Positions 36,142 to 57,800 of a stretch of 64,000 nucleotides of DNA are shown piece after piece. Each line of letters begins with the position of its first letter. The stretch's first letter is position 1. This DNA is from Patiria miniata. Lineage: Eukaryota > Echinodermata > Asteroidea > Valvatida > Asterinidae. The DNA lies in NCBI RefSeq assembly GCF_015706575.1, contig NW_024037056.1:16481405-16545404 (forward strand), written 5' to 3'. The position numbers and the translations under genes were made by a program. The notes under the pieces are model-generated. The model had not been told where the DNA came from and made no database searches. It was given only the letters and a program-made list of their open reading frames with translations.

Positions 36142-36999
36142 TGTGAACCAGACTATGTGGGTATGTTATAGTATACACGTCAGAAAATACTTGGAGTAAT
36201 GACAGAATGTCACAAATTCAAAATGAAATAAATGCAACATTGCCTTTTGGATTCCGAGCACAAATACCCCCTCAACGCTTACGAAGATAGAGTTGGGGGA
36301 CAACTGGGAGCAACCTTGTCCCCTGGACCTATGTTATTTCAACCTCATTTCCAATAGTGGGAGCATACTGCACGACACGAGGTTGAACTACTACGTGCTC
36401 GTGCAACACGCAAATTCAGAATTAAATTTGGTCATGCATATTTTGCGCCATACATGCACTAACCAGTATGCACACGCGTTGTGTCCCCCCAATGCATGAG
36501 CGCCCTCAAAAAGGGAGCACCATGCCCCATCTATACTACTGCACGGAGTCGAGAAGTCGCTTGAATATAAAACAAGAACTTAGAACATATCTCAAGAAAT
36601 ATTCTGTTGACTGAGTTTCTATCAAGAAAGGTTTTAAGCTGATAACGCTTGGTTTGTAAAGGTGTATTGTATACATTTATCTTGCCGAAAGGACAGAAAA
36701 GGCTGCGCATATTTTGTGCTGGTAACTGCTAAATAAAGCACCAAAAATAATTCAAAACGGTCTCTGTGTTTACGTTTCTCACTTAAGTTAAGAGTATATG
36801 CGTGCTGTCGTTAAATATGCTGTTAATTTCGATTTGCAAAACATTTGAGTTATTGGGAAAAATTGGGGGAAAAAATAAGAAAAATAGCTGTATACATGAC
36901 TTCTTGCTTAATCTTTGCCTCAAAAAAAGGAGATTTTTTTTAATATTAATAGGTAAATATGTATTTTTTGGGGGGGGTGGGGGCAACTTTACCATACCT

Positions 37000-39900
37000 T
37001 TTAAGTAAGGTTAACCTTACCTTTTATGAAATTTGGCCAAAAAAATGAATTTCTTCTTAATGACACATAATCCCAAAATCGAGTGAATTTCTTCATGAAG
37101 ACATAATCTGTCCCGAAATCGATTTGGAATGTGTTTTGGGGTCCCTTATGAGTCTTTCTAGGGAGTTTGGAGCAATTTCATTTTTTGACAAAAATTTACC
37201 AAAAAATGCAAGGGGTGCACCTTACTTTTTTTTTAAATTTGGCCCAAAAAAATGAATTTCTTCATAATGACATACTCTGTCACGAAATCGAGTTGCAATG
37301 TGTTTTAGGGTCCCTTAGTAGTCTTTCTAGGAAGTTTGGAGCAATTTCATTTTTTAATTAAAATTGACAAAAAATGCAAGGGGTTAACCTTACTTTTTTA
37401 TGAAATTTAGCCAAAAAATGAATTTCTTCAAAATGACATAATCTGTCCCGAAATCGAGTTGCAATGTGTTTTGGGGTCCCTTATGAGTCTTTCTAGGAAG
37501 TTTGGAGCAATTTCATTTTTTGACAAAAATTGACAAAAAATGTAAGGGGTTAACCTTACTTTTTTATCATAAATTTGGCCAAAAAATGAATTTCTTCAAA
37601 ATGACATAATCTGTCCCGAAATCGAGTTGGAATGTGTTTTAGGGTCTCTTAGGAGTCTTTCTAGGAAGTTTTGAACAATTTCATTTTTTGACAAAAATTG
37701 ACAAAAAAATGCAAGGGTTAGCCTTACTTTTTTTATGAAATTTGGCCCCCAAAAATGAATTTCTTCATGATGACATAATTTGCCCCGAAATCGAGTTGCA
37801 GTGTGTTTTAGGGTCCCCTAGGAGCCTTTCTAGGAAGTTTGGAGCAATTTCATTTTTTGACAAAAATTGACAAAAAATGCAAGGGGTTAACCTTACTTTT
37901 TATGAAATTTGGCACCCCAAAAATTAATTTCTTCATAATGACATAATCTGTCCCGAAATCGAGTTGCAATGTGTTTTAGGGTCCCCTAGGAGTCTTTCTA
38001 GGAAGTTTGGAGCAATTTCATTTTTTAATTAAAATTGACAAAAAATGCAAGGGGTTAACCTTACTTTTTTATGAAATTTAGCCAAAAAATGAATTTCTTC
38101 AAAATGACATAATCTGTCCCGAAATCGAGTTGCAATGTGTTTTTGGGTCCCTTATGAGTCTTTCTAGGAAGTTTGGAGCAATTTCATTTTTTGACAAAAA
38201 TTGACAAAAAATGTAAGGGGTTAACCTTACTTTTTTATCATAAATTTGGCCAAAAAATGAATTTCTTCAAAATGACATAATCTGTCCCGAAATCGAGTTG
38301 GAATGTGTTTTAGGGTCCCTTAGGAGTCTTTCTAGGAAGTTTTGAACAATTTCATTTTTTGACAAAAATTGACAAAAAAATGCAAAGGGTTAGCCTTACT
38401 TTTTTTATGAAATTTGGCCCCCAAAAATGAATTTCTTCATGATGACATAATCTGTCCCGAAATCGATTTGCAATGTGTTTTAGGGTCCCTTAGTAGTCTT
38501 TCTAGGAAGTTTGGAGCAATTTCATTTTTTGACAAAAATTGACAAAAAATGCAAGGGGTTCACCTTACTTTTTTATGAATTTTACCCCCCAAAATGAGTT
38601 TCTTCATAAAGAAATAATGTGTACCGAAATCGAGTTGCAATGTGTTTTAGGGTCCCTTATGAGTCTTTCTATGAAGTTTGGAGCAATTTCACTTTTTGAC
38701 CAAAATTGACAAAAAATGCAAGGGGTTAACCTTACTTTTTTATGAAATTTGGCCAAAAAATGAATTTCTTCATAATGATATTATATATCCCCAAATCGAG
38801 TTGCAATGTGTTTTAGGGTCCCTTATGAGTCTTTCTAGGAAGTTTGGAGCAATTTCATTTTTTGACCAAAATTGACAAAAAATGCAAGGGGTTAACCTTA
38901 CTTTTTATGAAATTTGGCACCCCAAAAATTAATTTCTTCATAATGACATAATCTGTCCCGAAATCGATTTGCAATGTGTTTTAGGGTCCCCTAGGAGTCT
39001 TTCTAGGAAGTTTGGAGCAATTTCATTTTTTTACAAAAATTGACAAAAAATGCAAGGGGTTAACCTTACTTTTTATGAAATTTGGCACCCCAAAAATTAA
39101 TTTCTTCATGATGACATAATCTGTCCCGAAATCGATTTGCAGTGTGTTTTAGGGTCCCCTAGGAGCCTTTCTAGGAAGTTTGGAGCAATTTCATTTTTTG
39201 ACAAAAATTGACAAAAAATGCAAGGGGTTAACCTTACTTTTTATGAAATTTGGCACCCCAAAAATTAATTTCTTCATAATGACATAATCTGTCCCGAAAT
39301 CGAGTTGCAATGTGTTTTAGGGTCCCCTAGGAGTCTTTCTAGGAAGTTTGGAGCAATTTCATTTTTTAATTAAAATTGACAAAAAATGCAAGGGGTTAAC
39401 CTTACTTTTTTATGAAATTTAGCCAAAAAATGAATTTCTTCAAAATGACATAATCTGTCCCGAAATCGAGTTGCAATGTGTTTTTGGGTCCCTTATGAGT
39501 CTTTCTAGGAAGTTTGGAGCAATTTCATTTTTTGACAAAAATTGACAAAAAATGTAAGGGGTTAACCTTACTTTTTTATCATAAATTTGGCCAAAAAATA
39601 AATTTCTTCAAAATGACATAATCTGTCCCGAAATCGAGTTGGAATGTGTTTTAGGGTCCCTTAGGAGTCTTTCTAGGAAGTTTTGAACAATTTCATTTTT
39701 TGACAAAAATTGACAAAAAAATGCAAAGGGTTAGCCTTACTTTTTTTATGAAATTTGGCCCCCAAAAATGAATTTCTTCATGATGACATAATCTGTCCCG
39801 AAATCGATTTGCAATGTGTTTTAGGGTCCCTTAGTAGTCTTTCTAGGAAGTTTGGAGCAATTTCATTTTTTGACAAAAATTGACAAAAAATGCAAGGGGT

Positions 39901-42125
39901 TCACCTTACTTTTTTATGAATTTTACCCCCCAAAATGAGTTTCTTCATAAAGAAATAATGTGTACCGAAATCGAGTTGCAATGTGTTTTAGGGTCCCTTA
40001 TGAGTCTTTCTATGAAGTTTGGAGCAATTTCACTTTTTGACCAAAATTGACAAAAAATGCAAGGGGTTAACCTTACTTTTTTATGAAATTTGGCCAAAAA
40101 ATGAATTTCTTCATAATGATATTATATATCCCCAAATCGAGTTGCAATGTGTTTTAGGGTCCCTTATGAGTCTTTCTAGGAAGTTTGGAGCAATTTCATT
40201 TTTTGACCAAAATTGACAAAAAATGCAAGGGGTTAACCTTACTTTTTATGAAATTTGGCACCCCAAAAATTAATTTCTTCATAATGACATAATCTGTCCC
40301 GAAATCGATTTGCAATGTGTTTTAGGGTCCCCTAGGAGTCTTTCTAGGAAGTTTGGAGCAATTTCATTTTTTTACAAAAATTGACAAAAAATGCAAGGGG
40401 TTAACCTTACTTTTTATGAAATTTGGCACCCCAAAAATTAATTTCTTCATGATGACATAATCTGTCCCGAAATCGATTTGCAGTGTGTTTTAGGGTCCCC
40501 TAGGAGCCTTTCTAGGAAGTTTGGAGCAATTTCATTTTTTGACAAAAATTGACAAAAAATGCAAGGGGTTAACCTTACTTTTTATGAAATTTGGCACCCC
40601 AAAAATTAATTTCTTCATAATGACATAATCTGTCCCGAAATCGAGTTGCAATGTGTTTTAGGGTCCCCTAGGAGTCTTTCTAGGAAGTTTGGAGCAATTT
40701 CATTTTTTAATTAAAATTGACAAAAAATGCAAGGGGTTAACCTTACTTTTTTATGAAATTTAGCCAAAAAATGAATTTCTTCAAAATGACATAATCTGTC
40801 CCGAAATCGAGTTGCAATGTGTTTTTGGGTCCCTTATGAGTCTTTCTAGGAAGTTTGGAGCAATTTCATTTTTTGACAAAAATTGACAAAAAATGTAAGG
40901 GGTTAACCTTACTTTTTTATCATAAATTTGGCCAAAAAATGAATTTCTTCAAAATGACATAATCTGTCCCGAAATCGAGTTGGAATGTGTTTTAGGGTCC
41001 CTTAGGAGTCTTTCTAGGAAGTTTTGAACAATTTCATTTTTTGACAAAAATTGACAAAAAAATGCAAAGGGTTAGCCTTACTTTTTTTATGAAATTTGGC
41101 CCCCAAAAATGAATTTCTTCATGATGACATAATCTGTCCCGAAATCGATTTGCAATGTGTTTTAGGGTCCCTTAGTAGTCTTTCTAGGAAGTTTGGAGCA
41201 ATTTCATTTTTTGACAAAAATTGACAAAAAATGCAAGGGGTTCACCTTACTTTTTTATGAATTTTACCCCCCAAAATGAGTTTCTTCATAAAGAAATAAT
41301 GTGTACCGAAATCGAGTTGCAATGTGTTTTAGGGTCCCTTATGAGTCTTTCTATGAAGTTTGGAGCAATTTCACTTTTTGACCAAAATTGACAAAAAATG
41401 CAAGGGGTTAACCTTACTTTTTTATGAAATTTGGCCAAAAAATGAATTTCTTCATAATGATATTATATATCCCCAAATCGAGTTGCAATGTGTTTTAGGG
41501 TCCCTTATGAGTCTTTCTAGGAAGTTTGGAGCAATTTCATTTTTTGACCAAAATTGACAAAAAATGCAAGGGGTTAACCTTACTTTTTTATGAAACTTGG
41601 CCAAAAAAATGAATTTCTTCATAATGACATAATTTATCCTGAAATCGAGTTGCAATGTGTTTTAGGGTCCCTTACGAGTCTTTCTAGGATGTTTGGAGCA
41701 ATTTAATTTTTTGACCAAAATTGACAAAAATGCAAGGGGTTAACCTTACCTTTTTTATGAAATTTGGGCCCCCCCCCCCCCCAAAAATGTATTTTTTCAT
41801 AATGACATAATCTGTCCCGAAATCGAGTTGGAATGTGTTTTAGGGGCCCTTAGGAGTCTTTCTAGGAATTTTGGAGCAATTTCATTTTTTTGACAAAAAT
41901 TGACAAAAAATGCAAGGGGTTAACCTTACATTTTTTTAAATGAAATTTGGCCTAAAAAAACCTTAATTTCTTCGTCATCACATATCCATCCCGAAATCGA
42001 GTTGCAATGTGTTGGAGGGTCCCTTTGGAATCTTTCCAGGACGTTAAGAGCAATTTTATTTTTTGAAAAAAATTGCAAGGGGTCAACCAATTTCTTCATA
42101 ATGACATGTCTATCCCGAAATCATT
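37000..42125. repeat. Satellite array of about 30 monomers of 166-170 bp
   Basis: Each monomer contains TGTCCCGAAATCGAGTTGCA, ATGTGTTTTAGGGTCCC, GTCTTTCTAGGAAGTTTGG, AGCAATTTCATTTTTTGAC and GGGGTTAACCTTACTTTTT. Spacing of the GGAGCAATTT landmark in the first copies is 169, 166, 169 and 168 bases. Monomers at both edges (before 37340 and after 41590) are the most diverged, the usual picture for an array homogenised from its centre. Small open frames of 60-65 residues in it are shared by position only. It occupies the spacer between the convergent MS4A-like and PI4KB genes. Confidence 0.97.
37798..41586. repeat. 1341-bp higher-order repeat (eight monomers) within the satellite
   Basis: From 37798 the sequence repeats at +1341 and +2682 almost base for base, giving about 2.8 copies. 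The eight monomers of one unit have landmark positions 37841, 38009, 38175, 38344, 38513, 38680, 38846 and 39014, with the next unit starting at 39182. Monomer types inside a unit differ by blocks such as TTTTTAATTAAAATTGAC, TTTTATCATAAATTTGGCC and GGCACCCCAAAAATTAATT. One difference between units is seen near 39600 (AAAATAAATT for AAAATGAATT). Confidence 0.97.
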
Positions 42126-42248
42126 AATTCATTGCTTTCACATTAAAAGAGACAAATTAATCAATTGTGACACAATGGTAAATACTTCCTCTTGCCTGCA
42201 ATACATTATAGAAAGTTTGCCTGCAGTACATTATAGAAAGTTTTGTTG

Positions 42249-42292
42249 GAAGGAGGGCGGGGGGCGGGGAGGGGAGGGGGAGGGGCGGGGCT
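42249..42292 (+). repeat. G-rich tract able to form a quadruplex
   Basis: GGAGGGCGGGGGGCGGGGAG, GGGAGGGGGAGGGGCGGGGC: at least six runs of three or more G on the plus strand, separated by one base. It lies about 120 bp past the end of the satellite array. Confidence 0.8.
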
Positions 42293-43547
42293 AGGAGTTA
42301 AGTGCAATCCAAACTCCCACAAAAAAGTTAGACACTCTTTTTAGCATTTCATATGAGTTTTTGATGTTCTGTTTTTATTACAAATGCACTCTGTACACAT
42401 ATAAGGGTATAACAAAGAATGCTGTACATAACATGGAATCAATTTACACAATACATATTACACTATGGAAGTACAATGTACATACATGTATGCAACATCG
42501 AAGTGGAACTATCGAAAAATTATACGGACAACTACGGTAGATCTATGGCTGTATGGGTGGATTTACTGTGGGATAAGAATGTCCATTTTAGGAAGGAAAA
42601 CCTTTTTTCTACATCAAGTCTCCATCTCGTGAGTAGTTAATGCTACTCGTTCAACTCATGGTGTTTTATCTACTCGAGTACTCGTCCTGGCGCGAGTAGC
42701 AATTTAGGGTTTAGGGTTCACGGCTTAATACGTCCCCTGCAAACAGGGAAACACTCCCTCCACCTCTGTCTCCCTAGGATTCCATTCATCAAAAACACCC
42801 CAAAAATTCGAATAAATGACTCAAAACGTCACACAGTGGTACTACGTGTGACTTGCACGCTATTTCCTTGTAAGTTACTTCATGTCGTACTAACTAAATG
42901 TAATTTTTCTGCTTTTATGGGAATTTGGTTAACTACTCCCGAGTACTCGACTACTCGTGAGTCATTTCTTTGTGAGTACTCGAGTAGAAAAATCCACTAC
43001 TCGCCCAGGCCTAGTGTAGACCATTCTGAACCATTGAAAATGATTTTGTGTGCGCTTGAACCAGCTTGGCTAGACTTGTCTTTTTTTTACTTCTAGCAAT
43101 TAAGATGTGTATTTTTTTTATCCAAGTTCAAAATTTGGTTTACAAATGGTCTCAAAAGCAAGGAATCTACTTTCGAAAATTCAACAGCTAGATTGATTGG
43201 AATTTTAACACAAGTGTACACAAATACGATACATTCCACTGTGTAGAATAGGAATTATTACATTAAAAATATATAAGTGTTTTTCATATGTTGGCTTACA
43301 GCCGACATTTGGGCACTTGTGCAAATTGATTCAGTGTACTTTTTATCTTAATTTCAAAAAATAAATTACAGTAATATAATCATGTTTACTACAAATCATA
43401 CAAAATCATACAAGACATACCATATTGACAATGTATACTTTTACTTTTATATTAATCATGCAAATACGTTTAACTCGACTATAGTCTCGAACTTCTCAAA
43501 ATTCTTCTCAAGTACAAAAACTGTGGCTTGAGGACAAGACTAATTTA

Positions 43548-43850
43548 AAGGTCAGTATCGGGTCATATCACCAGAAAAAGCTGGGTCACGTTCCTGACAA
43601 ATTCTTGTCATGTGAAATGACTTTTTTTTAAGGCATGCAAATCTCTAGACCTACCAAAGGTCATGTGAGGTCGTCAAAGGTCAAACCAAGGTCATTTTTT
43701 CCTGGCTTGACCACGACCTGTCCCACACAAAACATGCAAAGAATTTCCGGGTCATTCCACAATCATTCCCAGGTCATTTTCCTTACCAGGTCATTTCAGA
43801 GGTCATAACACGAGAATTCTGACTTTCTCGTCAGCATTGACCTTTCAAAT
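43548..43850. promoter_or_regulatory. Cluster of AGGTCA-type nuclear receptor half-sites
   Basis: About a dozen RGGTCA or reverse-complement motifs occur in 300 bp. At 43656-43700 the spacing is AGGTCA-4-AGGTCg-4-AGGTCA-5-AGGTCA, with the last pair a DR5 arrangement as used by RAR/RXR. Three more AGGTCA copies follow at about 43773-43816. It lies about 2.2 kb past the 3' end of PI4KB. A regulatory role is inference; a decayed simple repeat could give the same pattern. Confidence 0.35.
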
Positions 43851-44764
43851 TCAGACAAATTAGCTTCTGTTTATCTTACTGATTCATTCATGCATTTAAC
43901 AATTACACATCACTCGAAACCACATCTCAAATTTGTACAATTAAACAATGACATCACTGTTTCCATGGTGACAAGTTTCACTTACGCAATATACACCAAG
44001 CTGATTGGTTATAATGAAAAAAGAAAAAAAGTGATTTTGATTTTTTACATTCTTGCATTGTTTTTGCTAAATATTTCTACGATAATTTGTCTTTTAACAA
44101 TTTTTTTACATTTTGCTTCTTACAGGCACAACTTGAAATTTGACAAATATTGTCAAGTCAAAAATGATCCACAGAAATGCCATAGTTTTAGTTTTTCACA
44201 GTTTCTTGAGATTTAAGTTTCGTTATTAAAAGCAAAATAATGTAACCCAATATTGCAAACTGAGGATATAAATACAAGATCCAATACTACAAAATGAGGC
44301 ATATCACAATTTTTGTCAGTATGCAATGTACAAAGAAAGTTTACTTAGAAAAAACAATCCTACATAAAACTCATTTTGTTGGATTGATCAGATACATGTT
44401 AAGTCCCCTGCTTTGAATTCCCACAAGTTGCCAAGTTCAATTTATTAATGCAATGCCCATAAAACTGTTTTACCTGAAAAAACCTCAAAACAACTTAACA
44501 AATGCACAAGCATGCCAAAAATCTGCTGAGTACCAGTTGCCTGACAGGTCAAGCACATATAAGCACATCACCTTTAGTTGGTAACTGGTAACTAATTTTT
44601 TGCTGAGCCTATTTTAGTTTTATGTCAAGAATAATTGTTGAGAAGTTGTTTTCTAAATGGCAGTGTATATTTGACTGTGAACCGGTCTGCGATTGTTTCT
44701 GTTGTTAAACAATAAGAGAAGACATATATCACTTTTGGGACACAAAAAAACCAAGTTTCAGGCT

Positions 44765-44840
44765 GGCCGGGACTCAAACTCAAGCGGCGTTGCCTGCGAG
44801 GCTAGGCGAGTATGCCATCCACTAAGCCACATGTTTGCAC
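44765..44840 (-). repeat. tRNA-like SINE fragment
   Basis: On the minus strand, GTGGCTTAGTGGATGGC resembles an A box and GAGTTTGAGTCCCGGCC a B box at tRNA spacing. It is similar to a Ser/Leu-type head. Arms do not fold fully, so it is not called a working tRNA. Confidence 0.5.
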
Positions 44841-45769
44841 AACGTGAAATGGTAAATAAATATCTTATATGGTGTAGGCCTACTAATGAGGGCGCTAAAA
44901 AGTCTGCCGGCTTAACTAATCACGGGAAAAAATGCGGGACCGGCTCACAGCTAGCTATTAAAACACTTCGTTTGTAAATTGAATAAATACTTCCTGTTTT
45001 TTTTTTAACATACGAGAAACCGTCTTTCAGAGAGGGACCATTTAACACAGACATGCGCACCTCACAAAATTGCAGATTTGCCACCATTTTGCTGAAAAAA
45101 ACGCACTGCATTGCAAGCGGCCCGCTTGAGCAAAATGAAGTTTTTTTCCGCAATCTGCTTAAAACTAAGAAGGCAAGATTCAAAAATCAAGAAATTGCAC
45201 ACAGAATCCAGCGGACTGGTTCCCGCCCCCTCCAAAGCTCATACACACAATAACGAGTCGGGGAACCGGTCCAAGACTCCAGCTAGTATTCACTCAACAA
45301 CGGAGGGCGCTGTTCAATCACAACTAACCTCAACATTTTGCGCAGCCACTTTTTAATTTGTACATAATGGGCTTCTCAATAGCAGAAGAAACAAAATCAC
45401 TAGATTTTCACAAGATTCTACGAAGATCATTCGCCCACTTGCTAATAATGCCTACTTTTTTTTTTAAATGGCTTAATATAAAATTAGCTTTTTTGTTTAT
45501 TGTACAGTTTTATACAATTTGTACATTAGCATGCAAATCCTAGTATACATGTACACCGCATACACTTCACATACTTTTTACTTGAAACTGGCAACTAACG
45601 CCGATGTGCTCCAAAATTCATTCTTCATTTTTAAAAACCCTGTGCTTTTACAATATGCACTTCTACACGGTTCCACGTCTTCCTGTGTTTGCAGTACACA
45701 TGGGCCAACGGGCATGATTATATCCCATATGTATTGTACTGGTTGGTAACCGAAAATTACTGTGTAGGT

Positions 45770-54893
<9,124 letters not shown>

Positions 54894-57800
54894 CCTTAGA
54901 TGGGCGATAGTTCCTGCAGTCCGCAGTCTGTTACCTTCTCATCAACCTATCCATACTGGATGTTTACTGCAAGTTATCTATAACAACAAATACAAAAATG
55001 AACAATACCTTAAGTTTCAGCTTTGCAACCATACTTCCCCCGGAACCAAAAGACTTTTGTTTCCTGCAGACTACCTGCCGCGTCATTGGAGTAACGTCGG
55101 CGGATCGCCAGTCGACATTGTTTATGGTTAGAACTAGGGCAGTATCTGATCGCCTTCGAACCTCTAACTTTCGATCTTGATTAAGATAAAACTGTTTCTT
55201 TCCAAGCATGTTACAGAGACAGTGAAAAAAACAAAAGGCAAGAAAACAGAAAGATAGACAACAAACTTTTACTTTCTAAGCGTTTTTGCTAGGACACGTA
55301 ACGTGTTTAGGAACCTTCCCCAGCTAGATCAGTAGCAGTATCGAAACAAAATTGTCAAGACAAACTACATATACATGTACGGTACGAGTTGACGGTCCGT
55401 AAACCCCAATTACCTTTTTGAACCCAGCATTATTTACACACTTTATCAATCTTTGGAGGGCATCACAGATTAATATCATGGTTGAATTCTTTTCCCACAA
55501 TGTCACAATTTTGACCTCATTTTAGTTGGTTTCGGATTATTTCTTAACAAAGGGAAGCACTGGCGAATGAAAAATTCAATATAAATATAAACTACTACAT
55601 GGAAAAACCCACAAACTCCTGAAGAATGCCGGTGACTTTAATGTGACGCAGAATTTAAATAAACTTACAAGTACATGTACATTGTATGCATGTACAGTGC
55701 ATGTACGCATACATTTTGTACATGCTCTTAACCCTCCTGCTGTTTGAACAGTCACAGACAGTCAAACAATCAATCGTCTTCCCCTGCCATGCCTTTTACA
55801 CAGGCTAGTCACCAACAGTCAGATCATATTTCAAGCAAGCACTGTGACTAGTCAAATTCAGTCAACAGACAAAAAAAGAACAGGCAAGTGGCAGGCACAG
55901 CTGGCTGATCAATCACCTACAGTCAAAGCATAGTTGTATAAAGTTACATACACAGATACAACAAGTCAATCCTGCTTTATGTAGGCCGGGAGCTCTTAAC
56001 TGTTAAAAACAGTCACTTGACTGATTTTGACTTTTAGGGCAACTTGGCACAGGATGCATAAATTTGCATAGGAGGGCTAATGTACTTTGTATGTTGACTC
56101 TCATTAACCTTAACTCCATAGCGTCTTTTACTAGAAACTGGACCAAGTCCATCAAAATCCATCAATCACTGTGCGTCCAATACAAAACTGCACATGACAT
56201 TATGAAATCCACCACTGACGCACTGGTTGACATTCATGGACTTGCTACACATGGCTTTTATCACAATAGCAGTACAGGAAGCTAGGCAAAATCAATCAGA
56301 TACCCCTACACTGCTTCAGGCCATTAGGCCCAAGTCCATCATACTCCATCAATATTTACATGTAGTCACGCCAGGCCTTCTGGACCAAGTCCCCCAAAAT
56401 CCACCAAAATAGGAGGATGGATTTTCATGGAGTTGGGGTGGTTAGGGTTAATACAAACTCAGCCAGACCAAGCCAAAAATGTTTGTTATATCAGAATTTT
56501 GTAGTGCCAGTCCCACACAAATGAACAGTGTTCGCTGCACACACAAATGAACAGTCAGGACTTACAAGCTATGCCTGTAGGTGTAGGCTTTATGTTTGCT
56601 ATAACCAGAATTAACGAGAGCTGACTGTGCAGCCACAAAAATGATTATGACTCATAGAACCTGTATGTACATCAATGTGCACTGTACATGTACATGTCAT
56701 ATACGTGTACGTGCATACATGTACCTTTGACCCGTGATAATTCTGTGTTTAACACTAGAGGCATTCAATTCTAATTTTTATGTACATGTATGAACAATGA
56801 AACAGTCGATGAAAATAATCTAATGTAATTTGTTACATGTATGTTACATGTACATGTACATGTATGATGCACATGTACACTGCAAGTTGTTCATTGTAAA
56901 GGTCACAATCACATTTTTTTTTTTATCACACGTCTTTACATGTACCTTTCCAATGCTCACATGTTGGAAATGTACATGTACATGTACATTCACATGCACA
57001 TTTTTGTTCTATTAACATGTTTACGTTACAATTTTTAAAGTGCCAAAAATATTTCAAAATGATGCATGCACCACCAAAAAACGTACTGCAAATTGCAAAA
57101 TTTACCCCACTTGTACCGACCATGTACATCATAAATTGTATTAATTGGGATACAATGATTCACAGATAATTATCACAATGTTATCACGCTGACTAATACG
57201 ATACAAATCAACGACACATTGTATGCACATTCGTCATTGCCCAGTAACACAATTTACGCATCGATTGATTAAATATGGCCCGTGTCCCTGTACTTTGGTC
57301 CCTCTAAATTTTAAATCAATATTTGAGCAGCGAACAAGACCAAACACTTGTCTGAAAAAACAAGGGTGGGTAAAATAGTTCACTCGGGATTTTTTTAAAT
57401 GTGCTGTATAAATCACAGCTTGATAAAAATTTAGAAAAAAAGACCCATATTTTATAACCCTTGCGTTCAATAAAAGTTGAACTTGGGACCCTATTCATTT
57501 TATACAAATACATGTACATGTAGAATATTCTGTCAGAGTACTACATGTATGCATGGAGGAATAAGTCTCCATGATGTATGCAAGCATAATCACTTCCTAA
57601 AACGTTCATGTACATGTACATGTACAATGTACAAGACAAATAATTGTTTTTTCTTGTACATGTAGAACTTTGGGTTTCGATGGCGTAATTATACTTACAT
57701 GTACATTGTAAATTGTTCTTCCTCAAACTTATTACTTGTATGTTTACTGTATTTATAATAGTGTGAACTGTAATAATGTGTCCTGTATGTTAGGCCCCCC

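Larger units (their letters stand above)
32446..36990. other. AT-rich spacer after the MS4A-like gene
   Basis: No protein-coding exon was recognised. The first several hundred bases are probably the 3' UTR; an AATAAA occurs near 33097. The spacer includes a tRNA-like SINE at 34911, a hairpin element at 36053 and a GC-richer remnant at about 36240-36550 with GTTGGGGGACAACTGGGAG that I could not place. Confidence 0.6.

Noticed and set aside
38678-41557. Three identical 65-residue open frames at 38678, 40019 and 41360
   Set aside because: They are the same satellite monomer in successive 1341-bp units. Neighbouring monomers break the frame, and there is no splice or family support.
37000-42125. 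A CRISPR-like array
   Set aside because: Repeats are 168 bp without short unique spacers, in an animal genome; this is a satellite.
43890-44216. 108-residue open frame with hydrophobic segments
   Set aside because: Very AT-rich, so hydrophobic codons are expected; no family match, no promoter or splice support.
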